Source: Devosia sp. | GTDB lineage: Bacteria; Pseudomonadota; Alphaproteobacteria; Rhizobiales; Devosiaceae | DNA length: 7,901 nucleotides | Assembly (NCBI GenBank): GCA_016793415.1 | Contig: JAEUMC010000099.1 | Coordinates: forward strand, 1 to 7,901 | Direction: 5' to 3' | Notes under the pieces: generated by a model | Databases searched by the model: none | Told to the model about the DNA's origin: nothing | The model's input: only the letters and a program-made list of their open reading frames with translations | Shown here: in pieces, positions 1 through 5,705 of the stretch | Numbering within the stretch: the stretch's first letter is position 1 | Layout: each line of letters begins with the position of its first letter | Translations under genes and position numbers: made by a program

Positions 1-738
1 CCGAATACGGCTGATTTCATCGGCCGAGCCGAGCGTCGCGGTGAAGCTGGCGAGCGCGCCACTCTCCATTTCCAGCGAGGCCGAGATGCAATCTTCCACC
101 TCGATGGCGTTCACCCGCGTCGCCACCCGCCCGAACAGGCTTTTCGGCTCGCCCATCAGGTAGGTGAAGATATCGTGCGGGTGGATGGCGTGGGTCATCA
201 GAACGCCGCCGAGTTCGGTCTTCCATTTGCCGCGCCAGGGCACGGTGTAGTAATCCGGCCCGCGCCGCCACAGCGTCTCGACGGTGCCGATATAGGGCTT
301 GCCGGCGATCCCCGCCTCGATGATGCGTTTGACCTGCTCGATGCCGTTGCCGTAGCGATACTGGAACACCGGCATCAGCTTGCCGCGGCTCACCTTCTCG
401 AGCGCGATGATCTCGTCGACCTCGGCGAGCGAACCGACCAGCGGCTTTTCGCAGATGACGTGCTTGCCGGCCTTCAGCGCCGCCGTGACCATCGGGTAAT
501 GCACCATGGGCGGGGTGCAGACGTCGATGATGTCGAGATCGTCCATGGCCAGGAGGTCGTCGAAGTTCTCGACCCGCCGCTCGATGCCGAACTCGTCGGC
601 CAGTGCGTTGCGCCTCGTCGGGTCGAGATCGCAGATGGCGATGACCTTGAAGCGATCCTTGTTGGTCTCATAACCCTCGACGATGTGGCTCTTGCCGATG
701 CCGCCACCGACCACGGCGACTGTGTAAACCCTGCTCAT
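1..738 (-). CDS. Gfo/Idh/MocA family oxidoreductase, 3' end cut by window edge
   Basis: A likely NAD(P)-dependent cytoplasmic sugar or polyol dehydrogenase, of which the first 246 residues are visible; the frame is still open at base 1, so the C-terminus lies outside. Seen in the sequence: an N-terminal Rossmann motif VVGGGIGKSH (residues 9-18), an acidic residue after strand 2 (ICDLD, 35-39), the family signature CEKP (96-99) carrying the presumed catalytic lysine K98, and the second family motif GGVLMTHAIHPHD (177-189), with H186 and D189 where the active-site pair is expected. Family members are usually 330-390 residues, so about two thirds is present. The ATG at 738-736 overlaps the stop of the upstream oxidoreductase gene (ATGA), implying translational coupling in the transporter operon. 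The family is clear; the substrate cannot be read from sequence, but the operon suggests an imported carbohydrate or its derivative. Confidence 0.93.
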   Translation of the reverse strand, partial: MSRVYTVAVVGGGIGKSHIVEGYETNKDRFKVIAICDLDPTRRNALADEFGIERRVENFDDLLAMDDLDIIDVCTPPMVHYPMVTAALKAGKHVICEKPLVGSLAEVDEIIALEKVSRGKLMPVFQYRYGNGIEQVKRIIEAGIAGKPYIGTVETLWRRGPDYYTVPWRGKWKTELGGVLMTHAIHPHDIFTYLMGEPKSLFGRVATRVNAIEVEDCISASLEMESGALASFTATLGSADEISRIR

Positions 739-1754
739 TGCTGCCAAACCGTCCCGACTTCAGCCAGTTTCTGCGCCGTCAGCGCCAGTTCCATCGCCTT
801 GAAGGCGCGCACCTGCGGCATTGCCGTCTCGGTGCGGTTGAGCACGTCCGATATCAGCTGCCGCCCGTAGGGCAGGTCCTGCCCCGAGCAGTCGATATGC
901 TGGGTGCCGTGCTTGTCGACGAGGAACAGGTGATCGGTGCCCGGCCGGCCGGCGATGTCGATATATTTGCGGAGCTCGATATAGCCCTCGGTGCCGAGGA
1001 TGGTGAGCCGCCCGTCGCCCCAGGTCGGCAGCCCCGCCGGGGTGAACCAGTCGACCCGTACATAGCCCGTGGTGGTGGGGGTGCGCAGATGCATGTCGCC
1101 GACATCCTGCAGCCCCGGCCTGTTGGGGTTGCCGCGGTTGTTCACCGAGGCCGACACCACTTCGGCATCGGTGTCGGTGCCGGAAAAGAACAGGAACTGC
1201 TCGCACTGGTGGCTGCCGATATCGCAGAGGATGCCGCCATAAAGCTGCCGATCGAAGAACCATTCCGGCCGCTGATTGTTGCGGATGGCATGCGGCCCGA
1301 GGCCGACAGTGTTGATCACCTGGCCGATGGCGCCGGCCTTGACCAGCTCGCCCGCCTTCACGGTGGAGCGGGTCTCGAAATGCTCCGAATAGCAGACCGA
1401 GTAGATCCGCCCGGTCTCGGCCTGCGCCCGCTTGATCTCGGCGAGCTGCTCGAGGCTGGTCATCCCCGGCTTGTCGCTCATCACATCCTTGCCGTGCCGC
1501 ATGGCGGCAATCGAGATGGCGGCGCGCTCGGAGAGGATGGCGGCGGTCATCACCAGGGCGATCGTGGGGTCTTCGAGGATGGCGCGCTGGTCGGCAACGC
1601 GTTTCGCCTGCGGGTACTTGGCACTGAACTCGGCGGCGAGATCGTCCTCGGGCGAATGGAAGGCGACCAACTCGGCCCCCTCGCGCAGCAGGCAGTTCAC
1701 CTGGCCGTAGATATGGGAATGGTTGAGGCCGATGGCCGCGAATTTGATGGGCAT
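735..1754 (-). CDS. Gfo/Idh/MocA family oxidoreductase with atypical Rossmann and DKP motifs
   Basis: A 339-residue full-length member of the Gfo/Idh/MocA dehydrogenase family, cytoplasmic, with no signal peptide. The N-terminal strand reads FAAIGLNHSHIYGQ (5-18): the usual glycine-rich GxGxxG is replaced by GLNHSH, a variant I recall in a rhizobial subgroup. The EKP signature is DKP (94-96), keeping the lysine K95. The second motif, GGILCDIGSHQCEQF (173-187), keeps D178 and H182 but has E185 where many members have Asp. The C-terminal half (about 120-330) fits the alpha/beta substrate domain. The ATG is preceded by TAGGAC at suitable spacing; that motif overlaps the TAG stop of the DUF559 gene. 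The stop overlaps the next oxidoreductase start by 4 bases. It probably acts with that partner on the same imported compound. It may be a dehydrogenase with altered cofactor handling or a non-redox paralogue; the sequence does not decide. Confidence 0.92.
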   Translation of the reverse strand: MPIKFAAIGLNHSHIYGQVNCLLREGAELVAFHSPEDDLAAEFSAKYPQAKRVADQRAILEDPTIALVMTAAILSERAAISIAAMRHGKDVMSDKPGMTSLEQLAEIKRAQAETGRIYSVCYSEHFETRSTVKAGELVKAGAIGQVINTVGLGPHAIRNNQRPEWFFDRQLYGGILCDIGSHQCEQFLFFSGTDTDAEVVSASVNNRGNPNRPGLQDVGDMHLRTPTTTGYVRVDWFTPAGLPTWGDGRLTILGTEGYIELRKYIDIAGRPGTDHLFLVDKHGTQHIDCSGQDLPYGRQLISDVLNRTETAMPQVRAFKAMELALTAQKLAEVGTVWQQ

Positions 1755-1762
1755 GGTCAGTC

Positions 1763-2173
1763 CTAGAATCCTATGGCCGCGGATGCTGCGGTTCCGTCGT
1801 CTCCCTCCCCCTTGTGGGGAGGGATCAAGGGTGGGGGTAGGGCCGCAAGCACGGCAGCCAGATGGGTGGCAACGCCTTCGAGGTTGTCGCGGACCTCGAG
1901 GTTCGAATAGCGCGCGACGCGATAGCCTTGATCGCGGATCAGCTCGGAGCGCCGATTGTCATAGGCAATGGCTTCGGGGTTGTAGTGGGTTTCTCCGTCG
2001 ACCTCGATCACCAGCTTCGGATGGTGGCAGGCAAAGTCGACATAGTACGGACCCAGTTGTACCTGGCGGCGGAAGTGGTAGCCCTGCTCCTTCAGCGAGC
2101 GCAGGTAATTCCAGAGCCTGGCTTCGGCCGGCGGCATGCGTTTGCGGAGCTCCCTCGAGCGCTTGATGCTCAT
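1763..2173 (-). CDS. DUF559 domain protein (Vsr/PD-(D/E)xK-like nuclease fold), repeat-encoded C-terminus
   Basis: A 136-residue protein from ATG 2173; an in-frame GTG at 2185 would add four residues, but MSIKRSRELRK is the more usual DUF559 opening. Visible family marks: MPPAEARLW (13-21), FRRQ (34-37), YYVDFAC (44-50), VIEVDGETHY (55-64) and the closing RVARYSNLEV followed by NLEGV (85-101). The D46 and E57-x-D59 arrangement resembles the active site of Vsr-type and other PD-(D/E)xK endonucleases. That similarity is family knowledge; activity here is unproven. The last 20 or so residues (LPPPLIPPHKGEG and beyond) are translated from palindromic repeat copy A, so the ending is probably not part of the fold. 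The gene sits between the permease and oxidoreductase genes, does not belong to sugar metabolism, and is flanked by inverted repeats, so it looks like a late insertion. Its stop TAG lies 8 bases before the next ATG. Confidence 0.85.
   Translation of the reverse strand: MSIKRSRELRKRMPPAEARLWNYLRSLKEQGYHFRRQVQLGPYYVDFACHHPKLVIEVDGETHYNPEAIAYDNRRSELIRDQGYRVARYSNLEVRDNLEGVATHLAAVLAALPPPLIPPHKGEGDDGTAASAAIGF
1797..1852 (+). repeat. Palindromic intergenic repeat, copy A (overlaps DUF559 3' end)
   Basis: Core 1800-1837 matches copy C (2273-2310) at 37 of 38 bases, and similarity continues into a GCCGCArGCAC segment. It contains its own stem-loop: CCCTCCCC, loop CTTGT, GGGGAGGG. It is followed by AGGGTGGGGG, giving a REP/BIME-like two-part unit. 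On the minus strand it is read as protein, forming the proline- and glycine-rich C-terminus of the DUF559 product, including the PPHKGEG segment. Confidence 0.85.
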
Positions 2174-2175
2174 GG

Positions 2176-2249
2176 CCACCCCCACCCAGCTGCGCTACGG
2201 GCCGCAGGCCCTAGCTGCGCTACCCTCCCCACAAGGGGGAGGGAGACGA
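2176..2249 (-). repeat. Palindromic intergenic repeat, copy B (inverted, expanded)
   Basis: Inverted relative to copies A and C. The 27-base end 2223-2249 is the exact reverse complement of 1797-1823. Between the CCCTCCCC palindrome and the terminal CACCCCCACCC lies an expansion absent from A and C. It holds two direct copies of AGCTGCGCTA (2188-2197 and 2213-2222) around a GGGCC-GCA-GGCCC hairpin (2199-2211). The unit ends immediately before the DUF559 start codon, so its G-rich tract on the minus strand (GGGTGGGGGTGGCC) occupies the ribosome-binding position. Confidence 0.8.
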
Positions 2250-2296
2250 AAGAACCGAAGCGGGCAGTCTGGTCTCCCTCCCCCTTGTGGGGAGGG
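2223..2296 (-). other. Large perfect hairpin between permease and DUF559 gene
   Basis: Bases 2223-2247 and 2272-2296 are exact reverse complements (25 bp), separated by a 24-base loop (2248-2271). In the operon transcript this would fold into a very stable stem after the permease stop at 2331. No T tract follows, so it does not look like a classic rho-independent terminator. It could instead stabilise upstream transporter mRNA, as REP elements are known to do in the E. coli malEFG operon, or reduce expression of the genes beyond it. Confidence 0.6.
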
Positions 2297-2323
2297 ATTA
2301 AGGGTGGGGGGAGCCGCAGGCAC
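2272..2323 (+). repeat. Palindromic intergenic repeat, copy C
   Basis: Same orientation as copy A and nearly identical over the 38-base core (one C/T difference). It fills the space just downstream of the MalG-like permease stop on the minus strand. With copy A it makes direct repeats on either side of the DUF559 gene, about 473 bases apart. Confidence 0.85.
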
Positions 2324-2330
2324 AAGACCC

Positions 2331-3224
2331 TCACCGCTTCATCCCCGTCGTCGCAATGCCCTCGATCAGCAACCGCTGGAAGAACAGGAAGAATAGGAAG
2401 ATCGGCACGAGGCTGAGTACGCTCATCGCAAACAAGCCGCCGAAGTCACTCTCGCCGGTCGAGTCGGTGAAGGTCCGGAGCCCCAGCATCACGGTGTATT
2501 GCTTCATCTCGTTGAGGTAGATCAGCGGGGCGAAGAAATCGTCCCAGGTCCAGATGAAGGTGAAGATGGCGGCGGTCGCCAGCACCGGGGTGGAGAGCGG
2601 CAGCATCACCTTCCAGTAGATGCGCCAGGCCGAGCAGCCGTCCATCATGGCGGCTTCGTCGAGTTCGCGCGGGATGCCGCGGAAGAACTGCACCATCAGG
2701 AAGACGAAGAAGGCGTCGACGGCGAGGAATTTCGGCGCCACCAGCGGCAGGATGGTGTTGACCCAGCCCAGCTCGCGGAACAGCACATATTGCGGGATCA
2801 GCGTCACCTGGCCGGGCAACATCAGCGTCATCAGCATCATGGCGAACCAGAAGTTCCGCCCCTTGAAGCGCAGCCGCGCAAAGGCGAAGGCCGCCATCGA
2901 GCAGGCGATCAGGTTGCCGACCACTGAGGTGATCGAGATCACCAGCGAGTTCCAGAAGAAGGTGCCGAAGCTGATGCGCAGGCCATTCCAGCCGCGGAAA
3001 TAGCTGTCGAGGCTCCAGGAGCTGGGGATCAGCGTGCCCGAGAAGATCTCGTTCTCCGGCCGGAAACTGGCCGAGAGCATCCAGAGCAGCGGATAGAGCA
3101 TCAGGATCGAGGCGCCGATCAGCGCCACGTGAGCGAGCACGCTGAGGATGCGCTTGCGCCAGAGCTTTGCCGGCGAAGCTTCGGTGACGACGGTCAGGCG
3201 CGGGGCCGGGGCGGTGACGGTCAT
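2331..3224 (-). CDS. Carbohydrate ABC transporter permease, MalG-like (CUT1)
   Basis: A 297-residue inner-membrane permease, one half of the channel of a CUT1-type sugar importer. Six hydrophobic segments can be placed at roughly 28-52, 91-116, 125-147, 155-180, 213-236 and 262-283. The cytoplasmic EAA loop, which docks on the ATPase, is clear: DEAAMMDG (189-196) through VMLP (206-209). The N-terminal tail of about 25 residues is cytoplasmic and polar. The ATG at 3224 has GAGGGAG about 8 bases upstream, and the gene starts 36 bases after the MalF-like permease stop in the same operon. The C-terminus (IEGIATTGMKR) is normal for MalG-type proteins. The family assignment is firm; the substrate is unknown. 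The repeat-rich gap and DUF559 insertion follow directly. Confidence 0.95.
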   Translation of the reverse strand: MTVTAPAPRLTVVTEASPAKLWRKRILSVLAHVALIGASILMLYPLLWMLSASFRPENEIFSGTLIPSSWSLDSYFRGWNGLRISFGTFFWNSLVISITSVVGNLIACSMAAFAFARLRFKGRNFWFAMMLMTLMLPGQVTLIPQYVLFRELGWVNTILPLVAPKFLAVDAFFVFLMVQFFRGIPRELDEAAMMDGCSAWRIYWKVMLPLSTPVLATAAIFTFIWTWDDFFAPLIYLNEMKQYTVMLGLRTFTDSTGESDFGGLFAMSVLSLVPIFLFFLFFQRLLIEGIATTGMKR

Positions 3225-3260
3225 CGGGCGGCTCCCTCGGCGGACAGCGACACGGGTGCC

Positions 3261-4208
3261 TCAATCATCATAGTGCACCCAGTATTTGCTGGTGAGGAAC
3301 GAGAAGGCGGTGAAGCAGGCGACCAGCAGCAGCAGGAACCAGGCCAGCGCCGAGGCGTAGCCCATGCGGAAGAAGCCGAACGCCTCCTGGTAGAGATAGA
3401 GCGTGTAGAACAGCGTCGAGTTGATCGGGTTGCCGGTGCCGGCCGAGATGATGAAGGCCGGGGTGAAGCTCTTGAACGCCTCGATGGTCTGGATGATGGC
3501 GTTGAAGAACACCACCGGGGTGAGCAGCGGCAGGGTGATCTTCCAGAACTGACGCCAGCGGCTGGCGCCATCGAGGCTGGCGGCCTCGTACATATCCTGC
3601 GGGATCTGTCGCAGGCCGGCGAGGAAGATGATCATCGGCGAGCCGAACTGCCAGATCGACAGCACGATCAGCGTCCACAGCGAATAGCGGGGGTTGGAAA
3701 TCCAGCTCGGGCCCTGGATGCCGAACACCGAGAGGAAATCGTTGACCAGCCCGTCGCCGGCAAACAGCTGGCGCCACAGGATGGCGATCGCCACCGAGGC
3801 GCCGAGCAGGCTCGGCAGGTAGAACAGGGCGCGATAGAGCGGCAGGCCGCGCATGCCGCGGTTGAGCAGCAGCGCCACGCCGAGCGCGAAGGCGAGCTTC
3901 AGCGGCACCGAGAAGAGCACGAAGGTCAGCGTCACCTGCATCGAGGCGATGAATTTCGGATCCGCGGTGAACATGCGGACATAGTTGGCGGTGCCCACCC
4001 ATTCGGGCGGCGTCAACAGGTCGAAATCGGTGAAGCTCAGGTAGAACGAGGTGATGATCGGCCCGATCGTCAGGCCGAGAAAGCCGATCAGCCAGGGGAT
4101 CAGGAAGAGGTAGCCGGGGGCGTGGTTCTGCCACACCCTCGACCACCACGATTGGTACACCGCACCCCCCGGATGGGGGACTGAGGCCTCCACGGCGGGC
4201 GCGGTCAT
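3261..4208 (-). CDS. Carbohydrate ABC transporter permease, MalF/UgpA-like (CUT1)
   Basis: A 315-residue inner-membrane permease, partner of the MalG-like protein. A cytoplasmic N-terminus of about 30 residues is followed by a strong first membrane segment (31-61) and further segments near 90-116, 127-148, 178-200, 226-247 and 283-305. The EAA loop reads YEAASLDGAS (207-216) through ITLP (224-227), diagnostic for the contact with an ABC ATPase. The size fits the short MalF/UgpA/LacF type rather than enterobacterial MalF with its large periplasmic insert. The ATG lies only 4 bases beyond the stop of the binding-protein gene and has no strong Shine-Dalgarno sequence, so translation is probably coupled to that gene. 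Confidence 0.95.
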   Translation of the reverse strand: MTAPAVEASVPHPGGAVYQSWWSRVWQNHAPGYLFLIPWLIGFLGLTIGPIITSFYLSFTDFDLLTPPEWVGTANYVRMFTADPKFIASMQVTLTFVLFSVPLKLAFALGVALLLNRGMRGLPLYRALFYLPSLLGASVAIAILWRQLFAGDGLVNDFLSVFGIQGPSWISNPRYSLWTLIVLSIWQFGSPMIIFLAGLRQIPQDMYEAASLDGASRWRQFWKITLPLLTPVVFFNAIIQTIEAFKSFTPAFIISAGTGNPINSTLFYTLYLYQEAFGFFRMGYASALAWFLLLLVACFTAFSFLTSKYWVHYDD

Positions 4209-4212
4209 GACG

Positions 4213-5490
4213 TCAGGCCGCGCGGTTCAGGATGTCGGTCGCGCCCTTGACGAGCTCGGGACCGGCCTGTTCCGGGGACTTGGCGCCGAAGCCCACTTCC
4301 TGCCCGAGCGTGCGGAACAGCGAAGCGTCGATCTCGCCGGCGGCGGCCGGCGGGGACGGGGGCAGGGCGCCGAGCAGTGGCCCGAGATTGGCGACGAAGT
4401 TCAGCGCGATCTGGCTCTGCTCGTCGAGGGTCGGGGCGAGCGCCTCGCGCACGGCCTTCGAGCACGGAATGCCACGTTCGACGCCGAGCACCTTGCTCGC
4501 GTCCTGGTCGTTGACGAAGAAGCTGAGGAACTTGGCCGCGGCTTCCTTCTGCGCCGAGGTGCCGCCGATCGAGAAGAACATCGAGGGCTTGCGATAGTGA
4601 CCGCCAGGCGCATCGGTGGCGATGCGCGGGAAGTTGGCGATGGTGATCTTGTCCTTGTTGATCGCCTGGAACGCCACCAACTGGTTGGAGTTGGAGGGGA
4701 TCACCGCGGCCTTGCCCAGCGTAATCATGGTGGTCTCGAGCGGGCCGGTATCGAGGGCCTGGTCGTCGGGGGTGACGCAGACGCCGGCGGCGCGCAGGTC
4801 CGCCCAGAGCTTGTACCACTCGGTGGCGTCGGCCTCGTCGAAGGCCACCTTGCCGTCAGCGGTGTAGAGCGCCTTGCCGCGCTGGCGCAGCCAGTTCTCG
4901 TACATCGGCTCGGACACCGAACCATCGGCGATCACCGCCTTGCCGACGCCCTTGGACTTGAAGGCCTCGCCGATCGTGGTGAGGTCGGCATAGGTGGTGT
5001 TGGGACCGGGCAGTTCGACGCCGGCCTTTTCGAAATCGACGGTGTTGACCATCAGCGCCACCGAGTTGGCGCCCAGGCTAATGCCGTAGAGCTTGCCGTC
5101 GACCTTGCCGCCATCGAGCTGATCCTGGTCGAAATCGGCGAGGTTCAGCGCGCCGCCGACGAACTCGTCGAGCGGGGCGATGGCGTTCCGCTTGGCGTAT
5201 TCGACGATGTAGCGGTAATCCATCTGGATCACGTCGGGGGCATTGCCGCCGGCGGTCTGGGTGGCGAGCTTGGGCCAGTAGTCGTTCCAGGCGAGGAACT
5301 CGCCTTCGATCGCCGGGCCGCCAGCCTTGGCGTAGAGATCGGTCACCCCGTAGGTGCGATCGGCGCGGGCCTGGCTGCCCCAGAAGATCAGGCGCAGGGC
5401 TTCCTGCGCAAAGGCCGGCGAGATGCCGGCCGCGGCGGCAAGCGCCGTCGTGCCGAGCAGAAACTGACGGCGGTCTAGCTTCATGGTCAT
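4213..5490 (-). CDS. Extracellular sugar-binding protein of ABC transporter (SBP family 1), Tat-type signal
   Basis: A 425-residue periplasmic solute-binding protein delivering substrate to the two permeases. The N-terminus has a twin-arginine signal, DRRQFLLG (6-13), then an alanine-rich hydrophobic stretch and a probable signal peptidase site AFA/Q (28/29). The mature part has family features: a WNDYW segment (68-72), GGNAPDVIQMD (81-91), and a C-terminal AAAKFLSFFVN helix (317-327). Two cysteines, C238 and C343, remain in the mature chain. A proline-rich turn, LPPSPP, lies at 376-381. ATG 5490 has GGGAGG at 5-base spacing; a second in-frame ATG at 5484 is also possible. It heads the transporter operon behind a candidate promoter and operator. 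Tat export implies folding before export. The substrate is not readable from sequence; mono- to oligosaccharides or polyols are typical of the class. Confidence 0.94.
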   Translation of the reverse strand: MTMKLDRRQFLLGTTALAAAAGISPAFAQEALRLIFWGSQARADRTYGVTDLYAKAGGPAIEGEFLAWNDYWPKLATQTAGGNAPDVIQMDYRYIVEYAKRNAIAPLDEFVGGALNLADFDQDQLDGGKVDGKLYGISLGANSVALMVNTVDFEKAGVELPGPNTTYADLTTIGEAFKSKGVGKAVIADGSVSEPMYENWLRQRGKALYTADGKVAFDEADATEWYKLWADLRAAGVCVTPDDQALDTGPLETTMITLGKAAVIPSNSNQLVAFQAINKDKITIANFPRIATDAPGGHYRKPSMFFSIGGTSAQKEAAAKFLSFFVNDQDASKVLGVERGIPCSKAVREALAPTLDEQSQIALNFVANLGPLLGALPPSPPAAAGEIDASLFRTLGQEVGFGAKSPEQAGPELVKGATDILNRAA

Positions 5491-5517
5491 GAATTCCTCC
5501 CGTTAGGTCTTCCAGGG

Positions 5518-5560
5518 CAGCGGCGCTGTCCCCGAACTGTCTGGCGCTCTTGGTGGCGCT
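5518..5560 (-). promoter_or_regulatory. Leader with three GGCGCT repeats
   Basis: Between the candidate transcription start and the binding-protein gene, GGCGCT occurs at 5522-5527, 5543-5548 and 5555-5560 (AGCGCC in the transcript). The first forms a small CAGC-GGC-GCTG hairpin at 5518-5528. This may be a second regulator site, an RNA structure, or chance in GC-rich DNA; function is not established. Confidence 0.2.
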
Positions 5561-5563
5561 AAA

Positions 5564-5582
5564 TAACTAACTGGTTACAACC
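5564..5582 (+). promoter_or_regulatory. Candidate TetR-type operator, site 1 (transporter operon)
   Basis: The 19 bases TAACTAACTGGTTACAACC contain the inverted arms TAAC-N6-GTTA and agree with site 2 (6547-6565) at 15 of 19 positions. The site overlaps the candidate -10 and start of transcription of the operon, a position suited to repression. The likely ligand is the adjacent TetR-family protein. Confidence 0.6.
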
Positions 5583-5608
5583 ATGGGCCGGGACGTGCGG
5601 CCTGTCAA
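5580..5608 (-). promoter_or_regulatory. Candidate promoter of the transporter operon
   Basis: On the minus strand, a perfect -35 hexamer TTGACA (5608-5603), a 17-base spacer and a weak -10 CATGGT (5585-5580) place the start near 5573, inside operator site 1. The -35 match and spacing are good; the -10 matches only three consensus bases, as is common in alphaproteobacteria. Confidence 0.5.
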
Positions 5609-5705
5609 GCAGGTGCAGTTTGGCACCGAACGACAGGCAGAATCGCGTCGGCCCGGCGTCGATGCCAGGGGGAATCGGAATCGATGGCGACGGCCGGCGT
5701 TGGGC

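Larger units (their letters stand above)
1797..2249 (-). mobile_element. Putative DUF559 cassette bounded by 27-bp inverted repeats
   Basis: A 453-base segment whose ends are perfect inverted repeats of 27 bases: 1797-1823 on the plus strand and 2223-2249 on the minus strand, both beginning TCGTCTCCC and ending GGGGAGGG. The DUF559 gene fills the interior. It splits an otherwise normal transporter-dehydrogenase operon at a gene junction. No convincing target-site duplication is visible at the edges and there is no transposase, so mobility is inferred only from the end symmetry and odd context. The alternative is that dispersed intergenic repeats happened to land on both sides of a small gene. 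Confidence 0.35.

Noticed and set aside
738..1766. Long plus-strand open frame of 342 codons opposite the atypical oxidoreductase gene
   Set aside because: Its product is rich in Arg, Gly, His and Asp with no family features. It is the antisense shadow of a gene with clear motifs on the other strand, as expected in GC-rich DNA.
1790..2256. Target-site duplication around the DUF559 cassette
   Set aside because: The bases outside the 27-bp ends (GTTCCG on the left, AAGAAC on the right) are not direct repeats, so no duplication can be claimed.
2223..2296. Rho-independent terminator after the MalG-like permease
   Set aside because: The stem is very strong but no run of T follows on either strand, so I call it a repeat hairpin rather than a terminator.
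3129..4184. Plus-strand open frame of 351 codons opposite the permease genes
   Set aside because: The translation is a low-complexity Glu/Arg/Gln/His-rich string, the mirror of hydrophobic permease codons, and has no ribosome-binding logic.
4207..5478. Plus-strand open frame of 423 codons opposite the binding-protein gene
   Set aside because: It has Gly/Leu/Val/Arg-rich composition without motifs; the minus-strand frame has a Tat signal and clear binding-protein features.
5583..5705. Small gene or terminator between the TetR stop and the transporter promoter
   Set aside because: No credible start with ribosome-binding site and no T-tailed hairpin was found; there are only short GC-rich partial inverted repeats.
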